A stretch of 64,000 nt of DNA from Corynebacterium urogenitale (GTDB lineage Bacteria; Actinomycetota; Actinomycetes; Mycobacteriales; Mycobacteriaceae): positions 62,001 to 126,000 of the forward strand of contig NZ_CP045032.1 in assembly GCF_009026825.1 (NCBI RefSeq). Reading direction: 5' to 3'. The position numbers and the translations under genes are program-made. The notes beneath the pieces are model-generated. The model did no database searches. It was not told the DNA's origin and saw only the letters and a program-made list of their open reading frames with translations. Position 1 is the stretch's first letter. Each line of letters begins with the position of its first letter. Positions 8,395 through 17,467 of the stretch are shown here, piece after piece.

Positions 8395-10000
8395 TCAAAG
8401 ATTGTTGATATGACGTGCGGTTACAGCCGTCCAGTAGGTTTCTTTGAAATCTCTGCAACCGTGACGTCTAGGATCAAAACTACCGTAGACATTTGTGCAG
8501 ATTGTGTCCATATCTCGATGTAGCTGTTTATTACACGAGCCGTAACCGAGACCCATCTCTTCCATTGTGTCCATGCACATGTCGTGTCGTGCGCAGCCGC
8601 CACTAAATTCGGCATTTTGACCGGGAGACGGGAACTGATCTGGAGAATTTGTACAGTAGTCGTGACGTCCAATGCCCTTCCAGTGTTTGCTTTCTTCAAA
8701 GCACGCCCAGTAGTCATAGTCTTGGGGGATAGTAATACCGCCATAGTGTTCTTGGCTGGAATCAGGCAGTGGGCATTTACTGCTTGCGCGTGTCAAAGTC
8801 TGTTGTTCTATCGAATCCCTACGTGCGGAATTCGTTGAAAGAGTCAGTCCTCTCGAGTCTAAAAGCTCCAGAACGAAATTATTAATCATCTTCCCATTAG
8901 CCGGAGATGCCCCGGCGGAATCAATCACTTTTCGAGCGTCCAGTTGTTTCTTAGAAAAATTCTGCCTAATGAGCACAGGGGCATCAGAATCTTCCTCAGC
9001 CGACCCTGTTGGGTAACGCCACTCTGATTTTTCATATCCTCTTAGCGACCAGATTGTCAGTGGTAGCCCTCGAACATCATGCGCTCCGTGCTGTGGATGC
9101 CAGTACATCATTCCGCCGGTAAACCGATTAAACCGGCCAACTCCATCTGGTGTGGTGATCTCATCAGTTGTTGGATAGCCCAACACACCCTTTTTTGCCC
9201 CAATCGATACCCACTTGTCGTAGATCGCACCCTTAATCGTTCCCAAACCAGCGGGTGACCCATAAATATGACTAAATATGACCCTTCGAGAAGGACTGCC
9301 TTCGCCCGATCCCGTCTGGCAGAGCGATTTCATCGCTTGTGGGGTATCCCAATGCGCCGCGTTCCCAACCTGTGCGATCCCACGCGATCGAGAAGTGCGT
9401 CGTCACAGGATGTGCGCCGTAGTTGGGGTGCCAGTAGATGAAGCCATTGACGAACTCATTACGGCGTCCAACTCCGTCCGGAACCCCCAGCTCGTCAGAT
9501 TTTGGCCACGTGAGAAAACTATTCGGGCCTCCTAAGGCGTCGTACTTTTTACGGATCTCGCCACAGACCTTAAAAGGAGAAGGCCAGTAGGTGCGGCAAT
9601 TCGTCGGTACGGCCGCTGCGAAGGTTTGTACACCCATGCGGCGCGTAGTGGCTTGTTCTTGAGCTTCCTGAACCTCGGCTGTGTCGGCTTCCTCCTTGGT
9701 GAAACCAGCAGGCACGCCCTCTATATCCGAGCGCATTTGTCCTGGGATGACCGTGCTCTTGGGGTTTTCGGTCGGTTTCCAGTCGGCGCCAGCATCGTTG
9801 TCAACGTTGTTGTCGTTGAAGCCCGGTTCAGCCGGCTCGAGATCTTCGCGCTCAGTTGCGGCGTAATCTGCGTTGTTGTCAACTATTGCGCCGGCTGCTG
9901 CTGGTGGCTGTGTGGGCTGTGCTTGCGCGGACGGGGTGAGACCCACGCCGAGGGTGAGGGTGAACAGTAGGGCAGAGATAAAGCGAGATGGCTTGGTCAT
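8395..10000 (-). pseudogene. Secreted LGFP-repeat protein with phospholipase A2-like C-terminus (frame broken by 10-bp duplication)
   Basis: Read across one frameshift, this encodes about 531 residues. The order is signal peptide (residues 1-27, ending AQA), Asp/Asn-rich linker, four LGFP repeats (about 145-345; LGYPTSDE..LPDGIGRR pattern) and a C-terminal domain with GRHDYCTNSPDQFPSPGQ and GGCARHDMCMD. The latter matches prokaryotic phospholipase A2 domains, in which the HD pair and a Ca-binding loop are catalytic. LGFP repeats bind the corynebacterial cell envelope in other proteins. The first frame (9272-10000) ends at a TAG created by an exact tandem duplication at 9263-9282; removing one 10-bp copy restores one reading frame to 8395. 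Start ATG at 10000 has GGAAGA upstream. It could be phase-variable, decayed or a sequence error. Confidence 0.78.
9263..9282. repeat. 10-bp exact tandem duplication inside the LGFP/PLA2 gene
   Basis: Two adjacent copies of TAAATATGAC (plus strand). The related gene at 57415-58933 has a single equivalent unit at this position (SFSKGHIYGS in frame). The extra copy shifts the frame and introduces a stop. Confidence 0.9.
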
Positions 10001-10509
10001 GGTGGGGTGTCTTCCGCTGTGGCGATTGGCTAAGGATGACCATAGTGGAGGATGCTTTCTTTGGGGAGAGAAAATGACTTAACAGTTGGGGATCCGTATA
10101 AAGAAGTAGGAAGACGCTTAACGTTATTCTGCATAGCTGTTTGTCTGCCTTTAGGCATCGCTGAATAGCTTGGAGCTGTCGTTGGGGAGATAGTCGGCCA
10201 CTGCCGTGTGAGTCCCGAGTATCAGAATTAGGAGCGCTCAAAAAGGTGCCTTCGTGTTCTATGAACTCCGAATGACGCTATCGTCTAGGACTAAAATAAG
10301 ACAGGCTACAAAGACAGTGAATGCGCCCAGTTTCTCCGCAAACGGAGCGCATCAAAGATGAGGTTTCCGAAGTCAGTTAGTTTGGCGCTATAGCGAACTT
10401 TCGCGGACTCCCTATTCGACTTCGATGACCGACGTGTGTACCGTCATCTCGCTTACTCTTCCCGCCATGAAGCGCTTCCTACCAGCGAGTATCTAAAATA
10501 AGTCCATAC
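10001..10509. promoter_or_regulatory. Promoter and leader region of the LGFP/PLA2 gene
   Basis: The 60 bp upstream of the start at 10000 is shared, with changes, by the regions upstream of 58933 and 52273: a GCGAAAGA/GCGGAAGA-type ribosome site, then CCCACC or CCACC directly before ATG, and similar flanks. The remainder up to 10509 holds no gene I can support. Confidence 0.5.
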
Positions 10510-10692
10510 TTGGAGCGGGATAGCTGCACGGCTTTCATCGCTTTAGCTCTGGAAGGAATTGGTTGGGAAACTGTTCCGCGGCAGCTAATCCTCGATGAGA
10601 TCCACAGCGTTGCAATCACGCGCGATGCTGATGCATCGTCTCGGCGAAAGATAATCCACGCGAAAGATTTTCATGTAGGGGTTGAAGGATGA
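10510..10692 (+). pseudogene. Possible LysR-type regulator, C-terminal fragment
   Basis: A 60-residue frame from TTG 10510. IALALEGIGWETVPRQLILDEI resembles the C-terminal effector-domain segment of LysR-type regulators (…G.GW…P..L…E…G.L). No helix-turn-helix is present and stops lie upstream, so it would be a truncated relic. Its TGA overlaps the ATG of the RidA gene, so both may still be co-translated. Weak assignment. Confidence 0.3.
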
Positions 10693-11066
10693 ATCACCAC
10701 TTTAGTTCTCAACTCCACCAGTCCAGTGCGCCGTTCTCTCACTTCGCTGAGTCGGACGGTTGGGGCTTCACCTCTGGGATCATCGGCCAAGATCGCACGA
10801 ACGGTGCCGTGGTCTCGCAAGACACTGAGGTTCAGTGTGAATACATGATGGAAAATCTCAAGATCCTACTGAATGAAGTGGGTCGGGACTTCCAGGATGT
10901 AGTCCGCACAACTATCTACCTCACGGACTACGCCGATTTCGATGCCATCAATGAGGTCTACGCCCGGTATTTTTCTCAGCCGTACCCAGTGCGCACAACG
11001 CTGCAAGTAGCAGCGCTTCCTTTGGGAGCTGCAGTGCAGATCGACACAGTAGTCAAAGTGGTCTGA
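10689..11066 (+). CDS. RidA/YjgF/YER057c family protein
   Basis: A 125-residue protein of RidA size. GFTSGIIGQD, then NLKILLNEVGRDFQDVVRTT and YLTDYADFDAINEVYARYF, are typical RidA segments. The C-terminal PVRTTLQVAALPLGAAVQID includes the Arg expected to bind the carboxylate of reactive enamine or imine substrates. RidA proteins hydrolyse such intermediates from PLP enzymes; members of this branch often serve a local catabolic or detoxification gene. The start overlaps the preceding TGA. An MFS transporter follows on the same strand after 180 bp, so the two may share a function. Confidence 0.85.
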   Translation: MNHHFSSQLHQSSAPFSHFAESDGWGFTSGIIGQDRTNGAVVSQDTEVQCEYMMENLKILLNEVGRDFQDVVRTTIYLTDYADFDAINEVYARYFSQPYPVRTTLQVAALPLGAAVQIDTVVKVV

Positions 11067-11244
11067 GACTGCCTTCTCGAACAGAGAGCGTTCTGCCTGA
11101 TGGCGTCACTTTTTCTGGGGCGGAGTATAGGTGTCACAGCCGAAAGGAGTGTCAGTTATTTCCGCTCTAAAAGTGTTGCGCGTCACACTATCCTGCGGAA
11201 ACCTGTAGGAAGTCCGGCGTGTGCGCCGAGGAAGGAGTTCAAAA

Positions 11245-12363
11245 ATGTCGGATTCATCCCTCGCCGCAAAAGGCACATTAGGCCTCTCGGTGGCGATGGG
11301 TATTGGACGGTTCTTCTATACTCCTCTGCTTCCCATCATGATGGTGGCACTGAATTGGTCCGACTCAGTGGCTTCGTGGATAGCGGCGGCAAACTACCTT
11401 GGATACCTGCTTGGTTCGGTGGCGCTATCGAGAAATTGGCTTTCCGCCACTACCGCGCTGTATCGCGGGTCGATGGTCATTTCTACGCTGTTGCTTGCTG
11501 CAATGGCGATGACCGACAATTCGGCGGTGCATGTTGTGTTGCGCTTGATAGCCGGAGCAGCGTCAGCCGCAATCTTCGTGTGCGTCACCCAATTCGTGAA
11601 CCAGAACGTGCACACGCCATCCCACGTCGGAGTGGTTTACGGCGGAGTTGGTCTCGGTATTACCGTCTCTGGTCTTGTTGCTTGGTTGCTGGGACACTCG
11701 ATGAGTTGGTCGCAACTCTGGCTGGTAGCAGCCGCGATCAGCGCAATCTTCACTGCTGTTGCGTGGCAGTGGCCGGTCAACAGGAAAACAGCAATATCGC
11801 CATCTACGAGCGTGTCGTCGGACGCTCGGACTGCTGAGGATCTCAGTAGAGCTTTTCGCTTGCTGGATGCAGGCTACTTCTTCCAAGGGTTCGGATACAT
11901 CATCATTGGTACGTACCTGGTGGTTCTGGCCGGACCTGTTTTCGGTTCAGCGGCCGCAGCCATCACCTGGGTAGTCGCCGGCATTGCTGCGGTGCCGTCC
12001 CCGTACCTCTGGTCTTCCCTGGCTGAACGTTTTGGACGTAGGAGAGCCCTGCTGAGTTGCTACGTTCTCCAAGTCATTGGTGCTGTGGCTGCTATTTTCG
12101 GGACTTCGACGGTGCTGCTCATTGTTGCTTCGATTTTGTTCGGTGCGACCTTCATGGGCGTGACCATGCTGACTATCTCTACCGGTGTGGCACATGGCAT
12201 CTCTGGTGGGTCGGCGCGACTCACCAGTTGGTACAGCCTAGGACAGGTTGCAGGCCCGGCGATCATTGGATTGGTGTTCGCTGATTCCATCACGGCCTCA
12301 TTCATCGTTGCGGCCATCGCAATTGCTGTCGGACTGCTGACGGTTCAATTGTCGCGTCTGTAG
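11245..12363 (+). CDS. MFS transporter, YbfB/YjiJ-type
   Basis: A protein of about 372 residues with roughly 12 hydrophobic segments over its whole length. The N-terminus GLSVAMGIGRFFYTPLLPIM is characteristic of the YbfB/YjiJ subgroup of the major facilitator superfamily. SLAERFGRRRALL at the domain junction is the usual cytoplasmic loop motif. The ATG at 11245 is preferred over GTG 11221 because AAGGAG lies 7 bp upstream of it. The substrate is unknown; an efflux role is plausible. It follows a RidA gene on the same strand. Confidence 0.8.
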   Translation: MSDSSLAAKGTLGLSVAMGIGRFFYTPLLPIMMVALNWSDSVASWIAAANYLGYLLGSVALSRNWLSATTALYRGSMVISTLLLAAMAMTDNSAVHVVLRLIAGAASAAIFVCVTQFVNQNVHTPSHVGVVYGGVGLGITVSGLVAWLLGHSMSWSQLWLVAAAISAIFTAVAWQWPVNRKTAISPSTSVSSDARTAEDLSRAFRLLDAGYFFQGFGYIIIGTYLVVLAGPVFGSAAAAITWVVAGIAAVPSPYLWSSLAERFGRRRALLSCYVLQVIGAVAAIFGTSTVLLIVASILFGATFMGVTMLTISTGVAHGISGGSARLTSWYSLGQVAGPAIIGLVFADSITASFIVAAIAIAVGLLTVQLSRL

Positions 12364-12546
12364 AAGTTTTACTGCTGAACCCGTTTGATTGGCGTTCCTT
12401 TTCACTTCTCGCTTACGTGGAATGCCTCGGAAGAATGACCCGTGAAGATCTGACTCAATCTCATGCCTTGCGCGATGGATTTAGATCCTTGGCTGAGCTG
12501 CACGAAAGTCTAGACCGGCACCACTTCCTCCCGGTACCCTGTGACC

Positions 12547-13173
12547 ATGTCACTCAACTGGCCGCTCGACTGCGCGCATCTTGCGGACGAACCCGCAAAC
12601 CTCACCACCGTTACCGAGGATTCAAACTCAACCACTGCCCTCACCACCACGACGACCTCACCCCGCCTGGAGCTGGTGGAACTCGCCACCGCGGTCAAAG
12701 ATGCCGACGTGATGCGGGACTACGTTGCTACCTGCCAGGATCCACTCATCCTCGAGTTCACACACGTCCCCGAGGGCTACACCGAGGCGATGGCCCAGGA
12801 GTTCGTTAACCAACCGGGCACTGTCCGCTGGGCGATCCTCGCGGATGACCGCTACGCCGGCAATATTGAGGTACGCCTCATCGACGAGGGTGCGCGGTGT
12901 GTTGATGTGGGTTACATGACCTCCCCGCAGTTCCGGGGCCAAGGAATCATGACCCGCGCGCTGAGGATGGTTCTCAACTACTGCTTTGACCAGGGCGTTC
13001 ACCGCTTCGAGGGCAAGGCCGCCGTGCACAATGCAGCCTCCCGCCACGTCATGGAGCAAGCGGGCATGCGCTTCGAAGGCATCGCGCGCGGGGCGGAATA
13101 TCTCCACGGCAGCTACAACGATCTCGCCGTGTACGGCAGACTCGCCACGGATGAGGAAGGGAACGAAGCCTAG
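12547..13173 (+). CDS. GNAT acetyltransferase, RimJ/RimL-like
   Basis: A protein of about 208 residues. After a Thr-rich N-terminal stretch, residues about 40-200 form a GNAT domain of the ribosomal-protein-acetyltransferase type. VDVGYMTSPQFRGQGIMTRAL contains the acetyl-CoA-binding R/Q-x-x-G-x-G/A loop, and FEGKAAVHNAASRHVMEQAG is the usual second conserved segment. It probably acetylates an N-terminal amine or small molecule with acetyl-CoA in the cytoplasm. No clear ribosome-binding site precedes either GTG 12541 or ATG 12547. It is convergent with the gene ending at 13183. Confidence 0.75.
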   Translation: MSLNWPLDCAHLADEPANLTTVTEDSNSTTALTTTTTSPRLELVELATAVKDADVMRDYVATCQDPLILEFTHVPEGYTEAMAQEFVNQPGTVRWAILADDRYAGNIEVRLIDEGARCVDVGYMTSPQFRGQGIMTRALRMVLNYCFDQGVHRFEGKAAVHNAASRHVMEQAGMRFEGIARGAEYLHGSYNDLAVYGRLATDEEGNEA

Positions 13174-13182
13174 CCCGCGCCT

Positions 13183-14484
13183 CTAGTTGCCCTCGTTCAC
13201 ACAGCCGATCTCGTGCTTCTCGGTGCGCTGCTCGTACTTCGGCTTCGCCTCTAGGTATGTCACCTCGAGCTGCGTGTACACGTTGAGGTTGTATCCGCAA
13301 TCGCGTTGGCGGCTGACCGTTACCTTCACCGGGTAGGGTTTCACTCCGTCTTCAGCGCAGCTCGGGTCGCAGTCGTTGAGCCACGCGGTGCCGGTGGCGG
13401 TGGCCTCCGGCGCATTCCAGTTGTCCCACCTCAGGTCCCGCAGCACGTTGTTCTGGTCGGCGCAGGCCAGGCTCACTTTGCCGGGTCCGTCGTGGCCGAT
13501 GACGCTCACGCACCCGAGCATTCCCACCGCATCGATGGTGGTGCGCACGCCTTCGCCCACCAGCCCGTCCGCCGCGATCACCTCACCGGTGGAGGGTAGC
13601 AAGGACACGCTGAGCCCATTGCTCGGCCGCTCGATCGTCACGACCTCATCATTACTGTGCGCGCTCACCGCCGGCGTCACGGCCACCTCATTACCCTCCA
13701 ATCCAGCGAGCCGGTCGAAGAGCTGCTGACGGATCTCACCGTCCACGCCGGGGAGCGTGAGTTTCTGCACGATCTCGCGCGCGGTGTGACCGCCTTCCGC
13801 CCCTTGTCCTTCCTGTTCGACGCCACCAGCGCCCCCGTTCAGGTCCGCCACATCGTGCAGGACTTTCCCATTCCAGTTGTTGAACTGGGTGGCTTGCTCC
13901 TTGAGCGTTGTGCTGAGTTCGCGACCGGATTCTTTTGTGATGGTGGTTTCGGTCGTGGCGACATGGGCTGCGTCGATCTGCACAGTGGTGCTGATCCTGC
14001 CGGTGGCATCCTCATCAATACGGTGCTGATAGTTTTTGCCGCGGACGTTGACGTCGATCAACGAAGGACGTTGGCCCGCAGCATCGCCGGCGCGCTGGAG
14101 GATTTCGGAGGCATCGGCACGCGGGGTGACGGAGTCCGGCAGCAGCATCGGCACGGCGATGGCACCCGCGATGAGCACGACCGCAGCGGCCACAGCCCCC
14201 GCCCAACGGCCACGCCAGGAACGGCCCTGGGTGGCGGGCTTGCTTGCGCGGGTTCCTGGGTGTGCGGCTCGGGCGGCAGCGAAGTCCACGACATCCGCCT
14301 TCGCTTCTCCTTGTATATCTTCACCTGCGAAGATGGCTGCGAGAGTCGCCTCCTTGCGCTGCATGTCGGCGGAGCTGAGCTCCTCGGCGTGTGGGACAGG
14401 GTTGGCCGCGCGCAGGGCAGCGAGTGCCGCGTCCTCGGGTGAAGCCTGCGGGTGGGATTCGGGGTGTTCGTCGTAGCGTGTCAT
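13183..14484 (-). CDS. Membrane-anchored partner of the ECF sigma factor (CU044_5270-like)
   Basis: A 433-residue protein with a cytoplasmic N-terminal 100 residues, a single membrane segment (about 108-128, AAAVVLIAGAIAVPMLL) and a large extracytoplasmic part rich in polar residues with several Cys. It starts within the stop codon of the sigma gene (ATGA overlap), a tight coupling expected of an anti-sigma or regulatory partner. The architecture matches actinobacterial CU044_5270-type proteins paired with ECF sigma factors. No classical ZAS zinc motif is obvious, so the anti-sigma role is inferred from position. Confidence 0.65.
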   Translation of the reverse strand: MTRYDEHPESHPQASPEDAALAALRAANPVPHAEELSSADMQRKEATLAAIFAGEDIQGEAKADVVDFAAARAAHPGTRASKPATQGRSWRGRWAGAVAAAVVLIAGAIAVPMLLPDSVTPRADASEILQRAGDAAGQRPSLIDVNVRGKNYQHRIDEDATGRISTTVQIDAAHVATTETTITKESGRELSTTLKEQATQFNNWNGKVLHDVADLNGGAGGVEQEGQGAEGGHTAREIVQKLTLPGVDGEIRQQLFDRLAGLEGNEVAVTPAVSAHSNDEVVTIERPSNGLSVSLLPSTGEVIAADGLVGEGVRTTIDAVGMLGCVSVIGHDGPGKVSLACADQNNVLRDLRWDNWNAPEATATGTAWLNDCDPSCAEDGVKPYPVKVTVSRQRDCGYNLNVYTQLEVTYLEAKPKYEQRTEKHEIGCVNEGN

Positions 14485-15050
14485 CGTGTCGCCTTGCTGC
14501 CGTAGTGAGTCTGTGGGGTTCCCGCCAGTGCACCCGCCAGCCGTGACCTGGCCCTGTGCAGGTGGACGCGGGCGGTACCGGGTGCGATGCCGAGGACCTC
14601 GGCAATCTGTGGGGCGTCGAGCCCTTCCCAGGCGTGGAGAGTGAGTAGTTCCTGGTCGGAACGGGTCAGTGAGGTGAGGGTGCGGGAGATGTCGAGTGCG
14701 GAATCAACGGAGGCTGTGACATCCGGAGCGGCGTGCTCCACCTGCGGGAGTCCACCGGTGCGCTGAGTGCTCGCACCACCTTCCAGGGCACTGATTCCCT
14801 GCTGGTCGTGGTCGCGCTGGCGGTAGAACTCCAGCAAGACGTTGCGGGCCACTCCGTACAGCCACGCCAATTCGTGCTTCGCATCCCACAGAGCTTCGCG
14901 CGAGCGCCACGCGCGGACGAAGACCTCCGCTGTGAGGTCGGCGGCAGTATCCGCATCGCTGCGACGGCGCAGGTACGCGAGAACCTTGGTATAGGTCTCG
15001 TTATACGTCAGCGTGAATTGGCGCTGATCGTCCGCGGAGGGTGTACTCAA
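14481..15050 (-). CDS. ECF-type RNA polymerase sigma factor
   Basis: A 189-residue protein. Region 2 (residues about 15-85) includes LRRRSDADTAADLTAEVFVRAWR and LAWLYGVARNVLLEFYRQ. Region 4 (about 125-180) includes LLTLHAWEGLDAPQIAEVLG and the recognition helix GIAPGTARVHLHRARSRL. This is the standard two-region ECF layout. It overlaps the downstream membrane protein by 4 bp. Target promoters are not evident; the secreted-protein genes on the same strand are the nearest candidates. No self-promoter motif was identified by eye. Confidence 0.88.
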   Translation of the reverse strand: MSTPSADDQRQFTLTYNETYTKVLAYLRRRSDADTAADLTAEVFVRAWRSREALWDAKHELAWLYGVARNVLLEFYRQRDHDQQGISALEGGASTQRTGGLPQVEHAAPDVTASVDSALDISRTLTSLTRSDQELLTLHAWEGLDAPQIAEVLGIAPGTARVHLHRARSRLAGALAGTPQTHYGSKATR

Positions 15051-15104
15051 GGGCTGAACTCTATGGGGAACTCTAGGGGGCGAAAGGGGGTCGTGGAGGT
15101 GAGG

Positions 15105-15584
15105 TTACTGTGCTCGCAGGGCATCCAACAGGTACGGGCTGCCAGCACCGTGTGCGTTGTAACCGTCCAGGGCTACGGTGCTCCGCGCACCCGACGCGCA
15201 GGTGACCGTGAGGTGGTGAGGCCCGTGGTCGGCGGTGTCCCCGATGTTATTCGGCAGGGTGAGGTAACCGATGAGGCTGGCCATATCGGCTGCCGGTCCC
15301 ATATCCGCGCTCACACCGAACGTGCTGGTGATGCGGGCGCTAGTATCCCCTTCCGTGCATGGCGAGAGCACGGTGAGCTCGCCGTTGGGCTTCACCAAGC
15401 CATCCACAGCCACTTCCACTGCCGGCTGATCAACATCCACCTCGCGGGTCACAGCAGCAGGGGAGTGATCGGCGGGCTGGGAAGCTTCGCTGGCATTGGC
15501 CAGTGTGGTGCCGAGGACACCGGCGGTGGTGAGCAGGCCGGCACCGGTGAAGGCCATGATTGCGCGGGTGCTGTTGGTGGACAT
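15105..15584 (-). CDS. Secreted hypothetical protein
   Basis: A protein of about 159 residues. Start ATG at 15584 is chosen because GGAGGA lies 8-10 bp upstream. The signal peptide is MSTNSTRAIMAFTGAGLLTT… with probable cleavage after ANA. The mature part contains two Cys (SPCTEGDTS and LTVTCASG) that could pair. No known family is recognised. It is followed on the same strand by the sigma-factor gene at 15050. A triplicated 21-bp repeat lies immediately upstream at 15621-15683, in its likely promoter region. Confidence 0.6.
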   Translation of the reverse strand: MSTNSTRAIMAFTGAGLLTTAGVLGTTLANASEASQPADHSPAAVTREVDVDQPAVEVAVDGLVKPNGELTVLSPCTEGDTSARITSTFGVSADMGPAADMASLIGYLTLPNNIGDTADHGPHHLTVTCASGARSTVALDGYNAHGAGSPYLLDALRAQ

Positions 15585-15620
15585 GTGGGGTTCCTCCTCG
15601 GAACTTGTTATACGCACTGG

Positions 15621-15683
15621 TCAGTGGGCTGACCTGGCGATTCAGTGGGCTGACCTGGCGATTCAGTGGGCTGACCTGGCGAT
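15621..15683. repeat. Three exact tandem copies of a 21-bp unit
   Basis: Unit tcagtgggctgacctggcga plus t, repeated three times without change. It lies 37 bp upstream of the start at 15584, so copy number could alter promoter or operator spacing. Confidence 0.9.
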
Positions 15684-15880
15684 GTCAATGTGGTCCAGGT
15701 GGAGGGTGCCCACCCGGGGAAGCACGAGTGAGCATGCTTTCCATCATGTTTGTGTCACAGAGCCCCGCAACGTTACACGCAATTTTTTCTACAATGCAGC
15801 CATGACCTCACCAGGCTTGTCGGACACCCTTCGCGGGCGCGCGTTTCTCTACCGCCTCGTGCTGCAATGGCCGGTGGGTT

Positions 15881-16120
15881 ATGCCCAACTACGCTGCGGT
15901 TGCCGAGGAGTGGGATGCCGTCACCCTCACGCCGCGGGCATATCTGCTGCTTTCTGGGACGCCCCAGCGGGTTGAGCTACCAGATGGCTCGGCCTGGTGC
16001 CTGCTCGCCGGCTGGTCGCCAGGGGAGACCCACTGGCTTAGCAGCGAACTGCAGCTCAGCGACCCACCGGTGAGGTGGAGGCTAGCCGAAGACGGGCGCA
16101 TCATCGATGCGCAGCTCTGA
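15881..16120 (+). CDS. Small hypothetical protein
   Basis: A 79-residue frame from ATG 15881, sequence like MPNYAAVAEEWDAVTLTPRA…, no signal peptide and no recognised family. Codon composition looks coding. A second frame from ATG 15803 ends close to it, so the real gene may begin upstream and be frameshifted. It overlaps the convergent gene ending at 16082 by 39 bp. Low confidence. Confidence 0.35.
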   Translation: MPNYAAVAEEWDAVTLTPRAYLLLSGTPQRVELPDGSAWCLLAGWSPGETHWLSSELQLSDPPVRWRLAEDGRIIDAQL

Positions 16121-16774
16121 ATAGCGGCCCTCCGGCACGGACACCTTGTACGGGGAGCCCACCGGCTCCCAGACAAGATCCTCCGAGCATCGCACATCCT
16201 GGACGTCCGCATCCAAGATGGTGAAACCCCAGACCAGCTTGCCCTGCTTATTCGGGCCCAGCTGGTACGGCCCCACGGTCTCCGTGGTGCGCCAATAAGA
16301 ACCAAACACGTAGCTGAAGCCATAGGTGTGATTCAGCAGCTTGGCCAACTCACCAGTGGGCTCCACGCTGCCGGAGACCTCCGTGGTCTGCACCCGTTCA
16401 TTGACCACCTTCTGAGTCACGGGAACGGCGTGATCATTGCGGTTGGCCACGCTCGCCGCATCCGTCTGCTTGAACCAGCGATTCTTGGCCGTCAAGTACT
16501 TCGCGGTGCTGCCCGGAGGGGTGCAGCGCGTTCCCGGCTTGTAATCGTCATTCCACCGCTGTGGCAGCGTGAAAGCTCCCGCGAAAGTGCCATCGGAAGA
16601 CGTGCGGGACGGCTTGAGAGCCGGGGAATCGACCGGGGCTGGAGCGGACGGGTCGCTCTGCGCGATCGCGGTGGCGTCGGACAGGAAAACGGAAGACACA
16701 AGAGAGGACGCGGCGACCGCAACGGCAACAACAGCGTGGCGAACGCGGCGAGGGGAAGAAAGAGAAACACTCAT
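16082..16774 (-). CDS. Secreted protein, member A of a three-gene paralogous set
   Basis: A 230-residue protein with a signal peptide (about 1-40). The mature part contains GTRCTPPG early, a polar beta-rich region (VANRNDHAVPVTQKVV), then ETVGPYQLGPNKQGKLVWGF and a closing Cys (DVRC). It ends DDAPVFG. The same order of elements occurs in the genes at 16778-17362 and 17450-18748. The pattern (N..D.PVT, alternating Thr/Ser strands, GP..L.PG.) recalls aerolysin/ETX-MTX2-type beta pore-formers, but that is only a visual similarity. It lies 3 bp downstream of the next gene in the same direction. Confidence 0.6.
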   Translation of the reverse strand: MSVSLSSPRRVRHAVVAVAVAASSLVSSVFLSDATAIAQSDPSAPAPVDSPALKPSRTSSDGTFAGAFTLPQRWNDDYKPGTRCTPPGSTAKYLTAKNRWFKQTDAASVANRNDHAVPVTQKVVNERVQTTEVSGSVEPTGELAKLLNHTYGFSYVFGSYWRTTETVGPYQLGPNKQGKLVWGFTILDADVQDVRCSEDLVWEPVGSPYKVSVPEGRYSELRIDDAPVFG

Positions 16775-16777
16775 GGC

Positions 16778-17362
16778 TTATCCGAAGACCTGGTTATCTC
16801 GGGTGGAGACCTCCACGTGGCGCTCCTTCGGCAAAGTTGCGCTGAAGGTGCGGCCCGTGCCCTCCCAGGTGCCATTGCTGCCGCAGACGGTGTACTGGCC
16901 CTCGAAGTCAGAGACGACCCAGCCGGCGCGCAGAACAGCAGTCTTACCAGGGGCGATGTCGTAAGGGCCGACCGTCTCGCCGACCTCGTAGGTGGAGGAA
17001 TCAGTGTAGGAAGTGGAGAAGGTGAACTTGATCAGATCCAGGATGGGGAACTCGACACCAGCGGACACATTCCACTCCTTGGTCTTGGTCTCCTTGATGG
17101 AACGGGTCACAGGCAGTGGCTCATCGTTGTGGTTAGAGACGGTCCAGGTGCCCGCGGAGGAATCGAAGTAGGTGCGGGTGATCTTGATGGTCTGGCCAGT
17201 ATCGCCAGGGTTGGAGCACTTCTGGCCAATGGTGGTGGGGTTCGCGGTGCCGAAATCCTTCGACGGCAGAGCGTGAGCGGCCGGGGAAAGGAACAGGCCG
17301 GCGGAAGCGACGGCAAGGGTGGCCGCAGCAGCGGAACGCAGAGAACGAGAGAACAGGGACAT
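16778..17362 (-). CDS. Secreted protein, member B of the paralogous set
   Basis: A 194-residue protein with a signal peptide ending AHA (about residue 31). The mature domain begins GQKCSNPG and has TWTVSNHNDEPLPVTRSIKE, a hydrophobic/Ser-Thr hairpin-like stretch (FPILDLIKFTFSTSYTDSST), GETVGPYDIAPGKTAVLRAG and a closing Cys (YTVCG). It ends DNQVFG, like the DDAPVFG end of member A. This is the shortest and cleanest version of the family. The amphipathic Ser/Thr-rich stretch flanked by strands is what makes a beta pore-former plausible. GAGGAG precedes the start. Confidence 0.62.
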   Translation of the reverse strand: MSLFSRSLRSAAAATLAVASAGLFLSPAAHALPSKDFGTANPTTIGQKCSNPGDTGQTIKITRTYFDSSAGTWTVSNHNDEPLPVTRSIKETKTKEWNVSAGVEFPILDLIKFTFSTSYTDSSTYEVGETVGPYDIAPGKTAVLRAGWVVSDFEGQYTVCGSNGTWEGTGRTFSATLPKERHVEVSTRDNQVFG

Positions 17363-17394
17363 GGGAAAACTCCTCGTGAAGTGGTGGGAAAGTG

Positions 17395-17467
17395 GTGGAC
17401 TGGGTTGGTGGACTAGTTGGTGATTGGGTTGATGGATTGGGTTGATGGACTAGTTGGTGGACTGGGT
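17395..17467. repeat. Degenerate short direct repeats
   Basis: Several imperfect copies of a TTGGTGGACT / TTGATGGACT-type unit between two secreted-protein genes, running into the 3' end of the gene ending at 17450. This is probably a slippage-prone region. Confidence 0.5.
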
